From Arenibacter palladensis (GTDB lineage: Bacteria; Bacteroidota; Bacteroidia; Flavobacteriales; Flavobacteriaceae): a stretch of 64,000 nucleotides of DNA. The notes under the pieces are model-generated. The model saw nothing but the letters and a program-made list of their open reading frames with translations. It was not told the origin of the DNA and did not search any database. Of the stretch, positions 18,477 through 26,915 are shown in pieces (within the stretch, counting starts at the first letter, position 1; the number at the start of each line of letters is the position of its first letter). The stretch covers positions 685,795 to 749,794 of the forward strand of contig NZ_FQUX01000002.1 in assembly GCF_900129275.1 (NCBI RefSeq). The letters are read 5' to 3'. Both the position numbers and the translations under genes were made by a program.

Positions 18477-18543
18477 CAAATTTCCGATTAAAGCAAGGGG
18501 TGTGCGAGGATGTATATCACCATTTTAAAGTGATGTATGTCAC
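18477..18543 (-). promoter_or_regulatory. Promoter and twin Crp/Fnr-type operators of the cyclase unit
   Basis: Minus strand. A -7-like GAAATTTG ends 27 nt before the ATG. A conserved block TCCTCGCACACCCC (18497-18510) lies upstream. Two sites follow: GGTGATATACATCC (18508-18521, centre 64 nt from the start) and a near-perfect palindrome GTGATGTATGTCAC (18530-18543, centre 86 nt from the start). The layout is identical to that at 20224-20313. Confidence 0.75.
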
Positions 18544-18583
18544 ATTTAATAATGCTCATACATCGCCCATTTTTTTTAGATAT

Positions 18584-19684
18584 TTACTCTTCAATTTTTA
18601 TTTTTAATACCAAATAAGGAGGCTTGCTAGCATCTTTTCCTTCATTTAATAAGGGAAGGTTATGAAGCTGATTTGCTACGATATACAAGTAGTTTCCGTG
18701 TATGGCAACACCATCGGGCCAAGACAAGTCATTTTTAGATTGCACAATGATTTTCATTCCAGCAGGCGTACTTTCTACAATGGCTGAATTTTCAACATCG
18801 GTTACATAGACTTTACCGTTTGCACCCACTTTAAATCCGTCAGATTTTGGTTTGTTGGCATAAAACTCGATGTACTTATTAAGGTCGCTATCTTGCTTAC
18901 TATCATTAGCTAATACAGCAGAAGGTATACGGTATATTTTGGTGTTTCCCATTGCACCATAGTAGATGTAGTTGTTTTCATCATCAATAGAAATAGGGTT
19001 TAAAGGGTATCTTGGTTGAATGGTAGTACCATCGTTTCTTTTGTGAGAAACTAATCTACCGTGAATTTTCACCGGTTCATCAGCAGCCAATAATGAAGCA
19101 TCCCCTTCTAAAACTCGTCTTATATAACCCGTTTCTAAATTAATCACAACAAAAGCTGGAGCAATTGGCGGATTTAAAGCATCGGTCATATCTGCAATTA
19201 CAGCAGTGTTGTTTTTAACATCAATCACAAAATCCTGTAAAAAAGGCTTAGGTGAAAGAACGGTATTCGGAATAGGAAAAACTTTTGTTACGTAACCGGT
19301 AACCAAATCAAAACCAACCAATTTTGGAGCCTGATTTTGCTTTACATTACCCATATCCAACACCCAAAGTATTCCGTTAGCATCAGCTTGTATACCAATA
19401 GTTGAATTGATACCTTTTAGGCTTCCGTTTTGTGGTTTTACTATCCATTCTTTATCGCCAAACGGAATGGCTTCTCCATTAGGTAAAATTTCTTTCACCA
19501 TATATTTTGAAGCACTTAAGGCACTCATTGTTACAAATATTCTTCCGTCATTGGACACGGTAATATTACCTGGTCTTGCTTCGGGAAATGTTGCTATTGT
19601 TTCTAGTTGTGCTTGTGCTAACATTGTAAAATTCATTAGAAATGCGAACAAGACTGTTTTTATTATCGATATTGTTTTCATCAT
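18584..19684 (-). CDS. Major-royal-jelly/Yellow-type beta-propeller protein, secreted
   Basis: A 366-aa protein with a signal peptide (cleavage near AQA-Q). The six-bladed propeller sequence resembles the MRJP/Yellow family and SMP-30/gluconolactonase-like proteins. Family-typical stretches are PGNITVSNDGRIFVT, ADANGILWVLDMG, FVIDVKNNTAVIADM and LSWPDGVAIHGNYLYI. Bacterial members often sit with oxidoreductases and may act as lactonases or ligand carriers; this is an inference. It starts 30 nt after the cupin gene and shares its promoter. A second ATG is the second codon. Confidence 0.87.
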   Translation of the reverse strand: MMKTISIIKTVLFAFLMNFTMLAQAQLETIATFPEARPGNITVSNDGRIFVTMSALSASKYMVKEILPNGEAIPFGDKEWIVKPQNGSLKGINSTIGIQADANGILWVLDMGNVKQNQAPKLVGFDLVTGYVTKVFPIPNTVLSPKPFLQDFVIDVKNNTAVIADMTDALNPPIAPAFVVINLETGYIRRVLEGDASLLAADEPVKIHGRLVSHKRNDGTTIQPRYPLNPISIDDENNYIYYGAMGNTKIYRIPSAVLANDSKQDSDLNKYIEFYANKPKSDGFKVGANGKVYVTDVENSAIVESTPAGMKIIVQSKNDLSWPDGVAIHGNYLYIVANQLHNLPLLNEGKDASKPPYLVLKIKIEE

Positions 19685-19714
19685 TGTTGTTTTTAAAAAT
19701 TGAATGTGATTTGA

Positions 19715-20197
19715 TTAGTTGCCTAAAAATTTCTTTTGGGTTGAAGGATCTACCCAGATAACATCGCTAGGGTCTCTGGCAATGGCATCAAAAACGAGTA
19801 CGTCTAACGGACCTTCTAAAATTTTTCCGTTTCCGTGTGCTGTGCCTTTACCCCAGAATAATAGGTCACCTTTCCCTGCAACAACAGGTCCTTTGTCAGC
19901 TACATAAAATTCTGCTTTGCCATTTAAAATGTAGAGGTAGGCATCAGATTTAGCGTGGTAATGCATAGGTACTTCATCATACAACCTAAAGATTCTTACA
20001 CCTGCGTGTTCGCGGTCTAATAGTCTAATGTCTTTAATGATTCCGTTGTGACTTTTAGGGAGTAGCGTTACGTATTCATCAATATTAATAATACCGTAAG
20101 AGTTACCCATTAATGGTCTTTTGCCTTCTTGTGCATAGGCGCTAAAACCAATGGCAATTACTGTAAATAGAAGAAAAAGTGTTCTTGTAGTTTTCAT
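19715..20197 (-). CDS. Secreted cupin-domain protein
   Basis: A 160-aa small beta-barrel protein with a signal peptide (1-22, AYA-Q). The cupin core holds the metal-ligand motif MHYHAKSDAYLYILNG and a second motif with GTAHGNGK. It may be an isomerase or dioxygenase-like enzyme, or a binding protein in the periplasm. First gene of a two-gene unit with the royal-jelly-type propeller. Three Crp/Fnr-type sites lie upstream. Confidence 0.87.
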   Translation of the reverse strand: MKTTRTLFLLFTVIAIGFSAYAQEGKRPLMGNSYGIINIDEYVTLLPKSHNGIIKDIRLLDREHAGVRIFRLYDEVPMHYHAKSDAYLYILNGKAEFYVADKGPVVAGKGDLLFWGKGTAHGNGKILEGPLDVLVFDAIARDPSDVIWVDPSTQKKFLGN

Positions 20198-20223
20198 AGT
20201 ACATTGTATTTAATTGTTCGATA

Positions 20224-20313
20224 CAAAATTCTATGAAAACCAAGGGGTGTGCGAGGACATACATCACGGATTTTTTGTGATGTATATCAATTTTGAAAAG
20301 TGACTTAGGTCAC
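20224..20313 (-). promoter_or_regulatory. Promoter and three Crp/Fnr-type operators of the cupin unit
   Basis: Minus strand. A -7-like GAATTTTG ends 27 nt before the ATG, then the block TCCTCGCACACCCC (20244-20257). Sites on the plus strand are GGACATACATCACG (20255-20268, centre 64 nt from the start), GTGATGTATATCAA (20277-20290, centre 86) and a perfect palindrome GTGACTTAGGTCAC (20300-20313, centre 109). Spacing is 22-23 bp, two helical turns. Confidence 0.78.
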
Positions 20314-20315
20314 TC

Positions 20316-20888
20316 TTAGCTGTTAAAACGACTTAAAGTCTCTCTGGATACGCCTAAATAAGAAGCTATTAATTTTTTAGGAACGCGTTGTATTAATTTC
20401 GGAAGTTTATTTAAAAGGTATTCATACCTACTTTCTGCGGTCATTGTAAGTAAAGAAAGGATTCTTTGCTGTAGATTTATATAGCCGTGATTGGATTTAA
20501 TTCTGAAAAAGTTGGCGACAGCAGGTACTTGAAAGCAAATCTTTTCCCTGTTCTCTAATGACAAACAGAAAAATTCGGAATCTTCAAGGCAATCAACAAA
20601 AATGGTCCCTGGTTCTTGATGTTGAAAAGCACAATGGTCGCTAACCCAATAGTCTTCCATTGCAAATTGAAGAATATGTTCTTTGCCTTTTTGGTCTATG
20701 GAATACGCTTTTACCAAGCCTTTGATAATCCAATATTCAAAATCTACAGGTTGCCCCACTTGGATTAAAAATTGGTGCTTTTTCAAGCTTCTATATTCAA
20801 AGTGTGATTTTACGAACTTCCACTCATCATCAGTTAAAGAAACTATTTCTTCAAAATGTTGTCTTAGCAACAGCAACTTATCCTCCAT
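20316..20888 (-). CDS. Crp/Fnr-family transcription regulator
   Basis: A 190-aa protein. The N-terminal cyclic-nucleotide-binding-like beta-roll (about 10-110) is followed by a dimer helix and a winged HTH with recognition-helix motif LIASYLGVSRETLSRF near the C-terminus. There is no FNR Cys cluster. The first in-frame start is a GTG; the ATG at 20888 gives the usual MEDKLLLLRQHF beginning. The stop is 3 nt from the nearest operator. It probably controls the cupin and cyclase units; whether it activates or represses, and its ligand, are not visible. It has no matching site in its own upstream region. Confidence 0.93.
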   Translation of the reverse strand: MEDKLLLLRQHFEEIVSLTDDEWKFVKSHFEYRSLKKHQFLIQVGQPVDFEYWIIKGLVKAYSIDQKGKEHILQFAMEDYWVSDHCAFQHQEPGTIFVDCLEDSEFFCLSLENREKICFQVPAVANFFRIKSNHGYINLQQRILSLLTMTAESRYEYLLNKLPKLIQRVPKKLIASYLGVSRETLSRFNS

Positions 20889-21485
20889 AAAGTAAAAATA
20901 CTTCACTTTAATTAATATGCAAATAAAAATAATAACGCCATTAAATGATTATAAATATTTAAAATAGAGGTGTTTGAGCATTAACGAATATTAAAATAAT
21001 ACTACTGTAAATAGTTTTTAACATTCAAATAATCAACCAAGGGCTTATATTAATTTTGAACAGTCACGTAATTAAATTTTCATTCCACACACATTTATTC
21101 ATGGCTAGTTATTTTCTATTTATAGGAATTCATGCACCTCGTTCCTCGGTGTCGCTTCCCTCCTACCGTCGGTTCGCATAATAAGCCCGCCTGAACGGCA
21201 AAGTCGGGCAGGTGTTTACTCGGGTCATTTCTATTTAATTATATAGGACCTCGTGAACCTCCTTCGTGGGCGTCACTACCTTTTGAAAGGAAAGCTTTTA
21301 GAAAGAAAAAAATCAAAGAAGATGACAACAACTTAGCCCACGAACCATCACGCTCAAAAAACAAAAGGTCTTTCAGACCTTCCATTTTTATGCCGGATTA
21401 TTGGTTTAGCCAGTGGCTGAAGCAATAATCAAGAAAGCTGGCGCGCTGGCGGAATGAATCAGGCTATTTTGATCTTTCTAAATTC
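20889..21485. repeat. Gene-free spacer with dispersed repeat, copy A
   Basis: No gene. The dispersed intergenic repeat (copy A, about 21080-21330) holds CATTCCACACACATT, GGAATTCATGCACCTC, CGGTGTCGCTTCCCTCCTA and the end motif AGAAAGAAAAAAATCAA (21299-21316). A GCCCGCC..GGGCAGG element is inserted at about 21183-21212. A short hairpin AAGGTCT/AGACCTT (21365-21381) follows. Confidence 0.6.
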
Positions 21486-22346
21486 TTATAGGTTTTTGGC
21501 CTCTTCTAGGTAAAAATCTTTTAAATGTTCATGTCCATAAGTTGATGCAATATTGTCTTCCGCCATCAGGGTCAGAAAAAACTCCATAGGGCCATAGGTT
21601 GTAACACTTGTGAAAGATCTTAAACACCGAATGGTTAGTTTTCTTGACCAATCGGGTAAATGAATGATTTTTATGGGCTTGTTCAAAGCGGTCAGGGCGA
21701 GTTTGGCAATTTCATTAAGACTCATAACATCCGGGCCTCCAATGGTCAATTCCTTATTGTCATCATCCAAGGTAGCTACAATGGCCCTTGCAAGGTCCGC
21801 GCCATGAATAGGGTTGAATTTTTGATGGCCAGATCCAAACAAAAACACACGACCCGATTTGGCCATTTGTAAAAAGTGGCCCATATCTGAAAAGAAACCG
21901 TTTGGCCGCACTATGGTATAGTTGAGCCCTGAAGATTTTAAGGCAGCGACAAACTTCTCTTTGGCTTCAAAAATCTTTAAATCCCGATATTTGTCGCCAT
22001 TAATGGCAGAAACGTATACAAATTGTGCTACACCACTTTTTTTAGCTTCTTCGAGCAAATTCATATTGGCCCTATAATCTACATCCATATAGGTTAGGCC
22101 ATCTTTTTGTTTTGTAATGCCAACCGTGGATATTACCGTGTTTATCCCTTTACAAATGTCTCGTAATGTTTCAGCCTTTGTAACCTCGGCCTGTTTTATC
22201 TCCAAATAGTCTTCATTACTATTTTGCCACTTATCAGGATTACGTACAATAGCGATTACCTGATTTTTATTATCTAGTAGTTCATTTAATAAATAATTGC
22301 CCAAATAGCCTGTGGCGCCCGCCAATAATATGTTGGTATGCTTCAT
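21486..22346 (-). CDS. NmrA-like atypical SDR, NAD(P)-binding protein
   Basis: A 286-aa Rossmann-fold protein with nucleotide motif GATGYLGNYLL (10-20), an R for NADP binding in IVRNP, STVGIT and YVSAINGDKYRDL. The usual YxxxK catalytic pair is missing, as in SDR a5/NmrA-type redox sensors and complex-I-assembly-like proteins. The function may be redox sensing or reduction of a quinone-like substrate. It lies 23 nt after a small secreted protein on the same strand, downstream of the TolB/TPR/AraC regulator. Confidence 0.88.
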   Translation of the reverse strand: MKHTNILLAGATGYLGNYLLNELLDNKNQVIAIVRNPDKWQNSNEDYLEIKQAEVTKAETLRDICKGINTVISTVGITKQKDGLTYMDVDYRANMNLLEEAKKSGVAQFVYVSAINGDKYRDLKIFEAKEKFVAALKSSGLNYTIVRPNGFFSDMGHFLQMAKSGRVFLFGSGHQKFNPIHGADLARAIVATLDDDNKELTIGGPDVMSLNEIAKLALTALNKPIKIIHLPDWSRKLTIRCLRSFTSVTTYGPMEFFLTLMAEDNIASTYGHEHLKDFYLEEAKNL

Positions 22347-22369
22347 TTAGGTAACTATTTTAGGCCAGT

Positions 22370-22840
22370 TTAGTTGAACTTTCTTTTAAGAATATAGCGG
22401 GTAATAAAAATACCGTTGTCATCGTTTTTCCCCGCATCGCTTTCTACGGCACTGGTTATGAACATAAGGTCCCAACCTTCAGAAAGCATTTCGGTTAATT
22501 TTGAAGAAATTAAGGCATCATTGGCGGCTATATTTTGAAACCGGATTCCGCCTAGGTTATAAAAGTTCAATAATTTGGTTTCTTCAAAATTTTTAAGTCT
22601 AATATCCTTTCTTTTCGATTTGTTTCTGCTATTGTTTTCTTCTGTTCTACTAGAGGTAAATTGTTTGTAATCCCTTTGGTCGTTGGACGAAATTAAACGC
22701 GATCGTCCCAGCCCGCTTGGAATGATAGATTCTACACTTGTAATGACCTTGATCTCAAATGCTTGTTTCGATATTTCTTGCCCATACATATGTACTACTG
22801 ACAATGTAAGTAAAGTGATTATTGACGCTAACTTTTTCAT
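22370..22840 (-). CDS. Secreted hypothetical protein, 156 aa
   Basis: Signal peptide (1-20, MYG-Q). The middle is charged and low-complexity (about 45-80, Arg/Ser/Asn/Lys). A C-terminal alpha/beta piece has LTEMLSEGWDLMFITSAVE and ITRYILKR, a layout seen in DUF4177-like small proteins. The family is not certain. It lies between the AraC-type regulator and the NmrA-like gene, all on the minus strand, so a shared function or control is possible. Confidence 0.7.
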   Translation of the reverse strand: MKKLASIITLLTLSVVHMYGQEISKQAFEIKVITSVESIIPSGLGRSRLISSNDQRDYKQFTSSRTEENNSRNKSKRKDIRLKNFEETKLLNFYNLGGIRFQNIAANDALISSKLTEMLSEGWDLMFITSAVESDAGKNDDNGIFITRYILKRKFN

Positions 22841-22950
22841 GTGTTTATAGATTAAATGATCGTTTTTTGATTATTAATTATGCAGCAAAGATTCACCGGA
22901 TTATTGGGCAAATCGTTCTAAATTATAATCTGAAACGAAATAGGCGAGGT

Positions 22951-24726
22951 TTACAATGAGTTGGCTTTCATCCAAGCCCTAGGGGTTACCCCTTCTATTT
23001 TTTTAAAATAGGTGTTGAATACGGTTTTGGAATTAAAACCACTATCATAAGCCAACCCAAGAATGGTAAGGTGAGAATTATTAGCATCGAGTGCTATCAA
23101 TTTAAAGTGTTTGAGGCGATAAGAATTAACAAAGTCATTAAAATTAACATCAAACGCCTGATTGATCAGAAATGATATTTTATTGTTGTTCAGCTCCAAA
23201 ACCTGAGCAACGACATTTAAGTTTAATTGAGGATTTAAAAAAGGTTCTTCTTCCTTAAAATAGGAAAGTAATTTGCCTTTTAGTGTCTTTATTTGGTCTT
23301 TATCCAAAACATTTGCTGTTGCTTTCTCTTCATCTTTCTTGGTAGATGTGATATCATTAAACGATAAATTTGACCGGTGCAGCTCCGTGAAACCATTTAT
23401 TTTATGCAGGGGCTTTAAAAATGGTTCTTGCCTATAGTTAATGATTTGCCCGCGTCTTTGGTCGATCATTTCCTTTAAGAGAGAAAAGGCCGTCGCCGTG
23501 TGATGTGAGTTGGCCAAAATAAACACGTCATAAGGTACCAGCATGGTTTTATCTTTACTGAGCCTAGACCATTTTTCAATAATTTGACGGGGAACGTCAC
23601 TATGCTTTTCGTTAACAAGTCTAAACAATAAATTTTTCTCTTCTATTAATGAGGTGTTGTTTATAAATTCTTGAAACTGCTGTTTTTTGTTCAGCCATAT
23701 TAAACAAAAGCATTTTAAATGATGCGCTAATTCTAGTTCAGGGTTAAGTGTTAACGCGTAATCGACATTTTCAAGGGCTTTGTCAAATAAGCCTTGAAAA
23801 TAGTGAATATGCGCCAATGTGTAATGATTGTTTGCAGAAAGCGGATCTACCTCTAAAAGTTTGTTTGCATATGGTAAGGCCATGTCAAAAAAACCAAGCG
23901 CTATGAACAACTCTGTTAAAGCTTCTAAGCCGTCAATATGATTGGGGTTAATGGCCAAGACTTTCTTAATATGAATGTAGGCATTCTTAAAATCCCATTC
24001 TTCCCAAAAAAACTTTCCTACATAAGACAAAGGATATTCCGGTAAAGAGGAGTCCAATTCTTTTGCCATAAGCAAATTGTTGATGGCCGACTCCATAGCT
24101 TCTTCATAAGGTATATAACCCCACATTGCCGATAACCCATAGCATTGTAAATTGGCATAATAGGCCTTGGCGTAATTTTTATCCAATGCAATGGCCTGGT
24201 TATAGTAGTGTATGGCCTGGTTAAGGCCCTCTGGTGTCCATTTCAATTGAAAAGAACGTCCTTTCAAATACATTTGATAGGCATCTACGCTGCTTGTTGA
24301 CTGTTCTATTAAATGCTCTTGAATTTCAAAATGTCCAAAATTGTTTCGAACTTCTTCGGCTATTGCTAAACTAATTTCATCTTCTAAATCAAAAATATCC
24401 TTTAATTGCCTATCAAATTTTTTAGACCAATAGTGCGTACCGTCTTCAACATCTATTAATTGGGCCGTAATTCTAACCCTTTCCTGGGATTTCTTAATGC
24501 TTCCTTCAAGAATCGTACTTACCCCTAGTTGCCCCCCAATTTTTCTGATATCTATATCTTTTCCCTTAAAGGCAAATGATGAGGTTCTGGCAATAACCTT
24601 AAGTTTGTCAATTTTTGTTAGTGCGTTTATAATTTCTTCAGTAATTCCGTCACAGAAATATTCGTTGTCAATATCATTGCTCATATTAACAAATGGTAAA
24701 ACTGCTATTGATTTTTGATTGTTCAA
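22951..24726 (-). CDS. TolB-like/TPR/AraC-family regulator
   Basis: A 591-aa protein. N-terminal TolB-like domain (1-130) starts KSIAVLPFVNMS and includes GITEEIINALTKI and ITAQLIDVEDGTHYWS. TPR-like helices (about 145-350) have YYNQAIALDKNYAKAYY-type repeats. The C-terminal AraC HTH (about 490-591) includes LGLAYDSGFNSKTVFNTYFKK and GVTPRAW. There is no membrane segment, so it is probably a cytoplasmic regulator sensing via TolB/TPR. The start must be TTG at 24726: a stop is five codons upstream and the next ATG would cut into the TolB core. The next genes, on the same strand after 110 nt, are likely targets. Confidence 0.88.
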   Translation of the reverse strand: MNNQKSIAVLPFVNMSNDIDNEYFCDGITEEIINALTKIDKLKVIARTSSFAFKGKDIDIRKIGGQLGVSTILEGSIKKSQERVRITAQLIDVEDGTHYWSKKFDRQLKDIFDLEDEISLAIAEEVRNNFGHFEIQEHLIEQSTSSVDAYQMYLKGRSFQLKWTPEGLNQAIHYYNQAIALDKNYAKAYYANLQCYGLSAMWGYIPYEEAMESAINNLLMAKELDSSLPEYPLSYVGKFFWEEWDFKNAYIHIKKVLAINPNHIDGLEALTELFIALGFFDMALPYANKLLEVDPLSANNHYTLAHIHYFQGLFDKALENVDYALTLNPELELAHHLKCFCLIWLNKKQQFQEFINNTSLIEEKNLLFRLVNEKHSDVPRQIIEKWSRLSKDKTMLVPYDVFILANSHHTATAFSLLKEMIDQRRGQIINYRQEPFLKPLHKINGFTELHRSNLSFNDITSTKKDEEKATANVLDKDQIKTLKGKLLSYFKEEEPFLNPQLNLNVVAQVLELNNNKISFLINQAFDVNFNDFVNSYRLKHFKLIALDANNSHLTILGLAYDSGFNSKTVFNTYFKKIEGVTPRAWMKANSL

Positions 24727-25139
24727 AGTGTTGATTTTCTAAAACAAATCTATAAAATTAAATCCTTAAAATTAATTACACAAAGAACCCTCTCCACTCC
24801 TGTCTGATGAACAGGCAGTCCCGCCCGTACCGAATAGGGGTACCTGCCCGAAGGTCATGGCGGGCATTTATACATAACTAGTTTTTTGTGCAAAAGGAAT
24901 TCATGCAGCTCACGACAAGTTCGGTGTCACTTCCCTCCTATCCCTTCGACTTAGCTCAGGACAGGCTTTGGCTCCTATAATAAGAGTGCCTTTAGCTTTA
25001 AAGATGAAAGTTTATAGAAAGAAAAAAATCAAATAAGATGGTATCAACTTTACCCGCGCACTATCCCGCTGAAAAAAGCGGGATTAGTTCAACTTTCAAT
25101 TTTCAGTGCTTCTTACTGACTTCTCAAAATTGAATTTCA
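24727..25139. repeat. Gene-free spacer with dispersed repeat, copy B
   Basis: It has a GCCCGCC/GGGCAGG-type element (24816-24868), GGAATTCATGCAGCTC, CGGTGTCACTTCCCTCCTA, CCTTCGACTTAGCTCAGG (24943-24960) and AGAAAGAAAAAAATCAA (25016-25032). A TCCCGCT/AGCGGGA hairpin (25064-25083) precedes the stop of the next gene and may end its minus-strand transcript. Confidence 0.6.
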
Positions 25140-25700
25140 CTAATAATACAATCTAAAATCTAGCAATTTGCAGGCATTGTAATGTCTTTGGTGCAACTCT
25201 TCTACCACATCCAGCATATTATCATCTTCTTTAAATAAGTTGAAGAATGCCTTATCAAGATTTGCGCTACTTATTCCATTAAATTCCTTACCGTAGCCAG
25301 AAACACCTTTTGCTCCTGTGATATCCAAAAAATATTGTGCTTCCTCTTCGTCCAAATCCAGCACTTTTGCATTTGAAAAATGTAAAATCTTGCCTTTTAA
25401 CCTTCCTTCAAATAGTTCTGCAATTTCCTGCAAACTATAGTAGTAGCCATTTAGGCAAATACTATTGGCCTCACCGGAAATGACCAAATAGATGATTTCA
25501 TAATCCTTAAAATGATGGTCGTCCAAAACCAATGCATTTAGGCTATCTTCCAATCCTTCAATGGTGTCGCAGGTTTTATATATGCTGGCTACCCCATACT
25601 TCATGGCCAATTGCCCCAGGTTTTCCTGTGTTTCGGTAACCTTGTCCGTTTCTATGTCTGGAACACCTTCCAAACAATAAACGAAATAATCTGTATCCAT
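25140..25700 (-). CDS. Caspase/CHAT-like fold hypothetical protein
   Basis: A 186-aa protein, possibly of the DUF6642 group (not certain). No signal peptide. The strand pattern IIYLVISGEANSI, then LQEIAELFEGRLKGKILHFSNAKVL and ITGAKGVSGYGKE resembles the core of caspase/CHAT-like domains. The His of the HG motif is replaced by Glu (SGEA) and the Cys strand reads HFSNAKV, so it would be catalytically dead. The ATG at 25700 is preferred; an upstream in-frame start is only TTG. It stands alone between copies B and C of a dispersed repeat. Confidence 0.6.
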   Translation of the reverse strand: MDTDYFVYCLEGVPDIETDKVTETQENLGQLAMKYGVASIYKTCDTIEGLEDSLNALVLDDHHFKDYEIIYLVISGEANSICLNGYYYSLQEIAELFEGRLKGKILHFSNAKVLDLDEEEAQYFLDITGAKGVSGYGKEFNGISSANLDKAFFNLFKEDDNMLDVVEELHQRHYNACKLLDFRLYY

Positions 25701-25809
25701 AAATTGTTCCTGGGGCAACTGACGTCTTTTCTCTAGCAAGTTTTTGAAATTATATAAAGTATGTTCAACACAAAATTACTGCAACTCTTCTAGTTTTTCA
25801 GCGTTTTTA

Positions 25810-25925
25810 ACTAAAATACCATTCCACATACATTACCCTCCTTCCTGCCCTTGGCAAGGCAATAAGTGCTCTATTATTTTTTGAAAGAAGTTTTTAGAAA
25901 GAAAAAAATCAATGAAGATGGCCAA
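25810..25925. repeat. Dispersed repeat, copy C
   Basis: CATTCCACATACATTACCCT, TTGAAAGAAGTTTTT and the shared end AGAAAGAAAAAAATCAA (25896-25912) followed by TGAAGATG. A shorter version of copies A and B, in the same orientation. Confidence 0.6.
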
Positions 25926-25928
25926 TTT

Positions 25929-26906
25929 TTAACTGCTCTTATTCAAAATCAAACCCCTGGCCATCTCCAAGAGTAACTTTTTTTCTTGAAGAGATCTTTT
26001 TAAAGGCAGTTGGGCCAAACCTATCAATCGGCGCATTATCTCTATGCCGGCCACTTGGGCCAGTAATTGTTCGTTCAGCCTACCAGGATACCCTACTTTT
26101 ATTGTTCGGAGACAAGCCATATCCATCGTAATCATAATACTATGTGCCGCCAGTACCCCTATGTCGAATTCGGCAAATCCCATAAAGCTGAATTCTGGAT
26201 CAATTACATAGATGTGGTCTCCTTTTGTCATCCAACTCCCAGGATAATAATCACCGTGCAAAAGAACATTGCCCTGGGACAGATATTGTTGTCCCACCTT
26301 GGAAATCTCCTTTTTTAATGTTTTATCAGTTCTATACCCAAGCGCTAGTTCCTCTAGTCCGTCCTGAATGGTATATAGGGAGAAATCACTTGCTTCCAAA
26401 AATGGCAGTACAAATATGTGTTGGTGATTAAGTAAGCGCAACTCCATATTTTTAGGGTATTCCAAAGGTTTGGATTTATGGATTTGCGAAGCAATATCCA
26501 AAAGCCGATGTAGCTGGGAAGTTTTGATATTTCTTTCATCATATAGGTATGACATATCCTTACAATCCCCCAAGTCTTCCAATATCAATAAATGATGGTC
26601 TGCATTATAGGTTAGAATTTCAGGAATATGGGATTCAATTGCCTTATTTGTAACTGCTTTGTAAAATTGATACTCTACGTCAATACGCTCAATGGGCCCC
26701 ATTATCTGCGGATATTTTTGAACAAAAGGACGCGATTGCTTTACAATAAAGGAACGCTTATTGGTACGGATTCTAAGGACAACGTTCATGTTGCCCTCAC
26801 CGGGCTTTTCAACGGAGAGAATTTGTTCGTGTTTTGGATCAAAAAAACCAATATTGCTTAAACAATTCCCAACATGCAAAATTGAAGTAGTAGCGTCTAG
26901 GTACAT
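25929..26906 (-). CDS. Phosphotransferase resembling methylthioribose kinase
   Basis: A 325-aa APH/choline-kinase-fold kinase. The N-lobe Lys is in RSFIVKQSRP (K56). The catalytic loop is LLHGDYYPGSW (216-224) and the metal motif is IDPEFSFMGFAEFDIG (235-250); the DPEF..FDIG form is characteristic of S-methyl-5-thioribose kinase (MtnK) rather than aminoglycoside kinases. It is cytoplasmic. It begins 9 nt after a secreted nucleoside hydrolase gene, so it may phosphorylate the sugar released from nucleosides. No other methionine-salvage gene is nearby. Confidence 0.82.
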   Translation of the reverse strand: MYLDATTSILHVGNCLSNIGFFDPKHEQILSVEKPGEGNMNVVLRIRTNKRSFIVKQSRPFVQKYPQIMGPIERIDVEYQFYKAVTNKAIESHIPEILTYNADHHLLILEDLGDCKDMSYLYDERNIKTSQLHRLLDIASQIHKSKPLEYPKNMELRLLNHQHIFVLPFLEASDFSLYTIQDGLEELALGYRTDKTLKKEISKVGQQYLSQGNVLLHGDYYPGSWMTKGDHIYVIDPEFSFMGFAEFDIGVLAAHSIMITMDMACLRTIKVGYPGRLNEQLLAQVAGIEIMRRLIGLAQLPLKRSLQEKKLLLEMARGLILNKSS

Positions 26907-26915
26907 ACTGTATTT

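Noticed and set aside
21486..22346. Active classical SDR
   Set aside because: The catalytic YxxxK pair is missing; an NmrA-like atypical SDR fits better.
25929..26906. Aminoglycoside resistance kinase
   Set aside because: The fold is shared, but the DPEF..FDIG motif and the nucleoside-hydrolase partner point to a sugar kinase.
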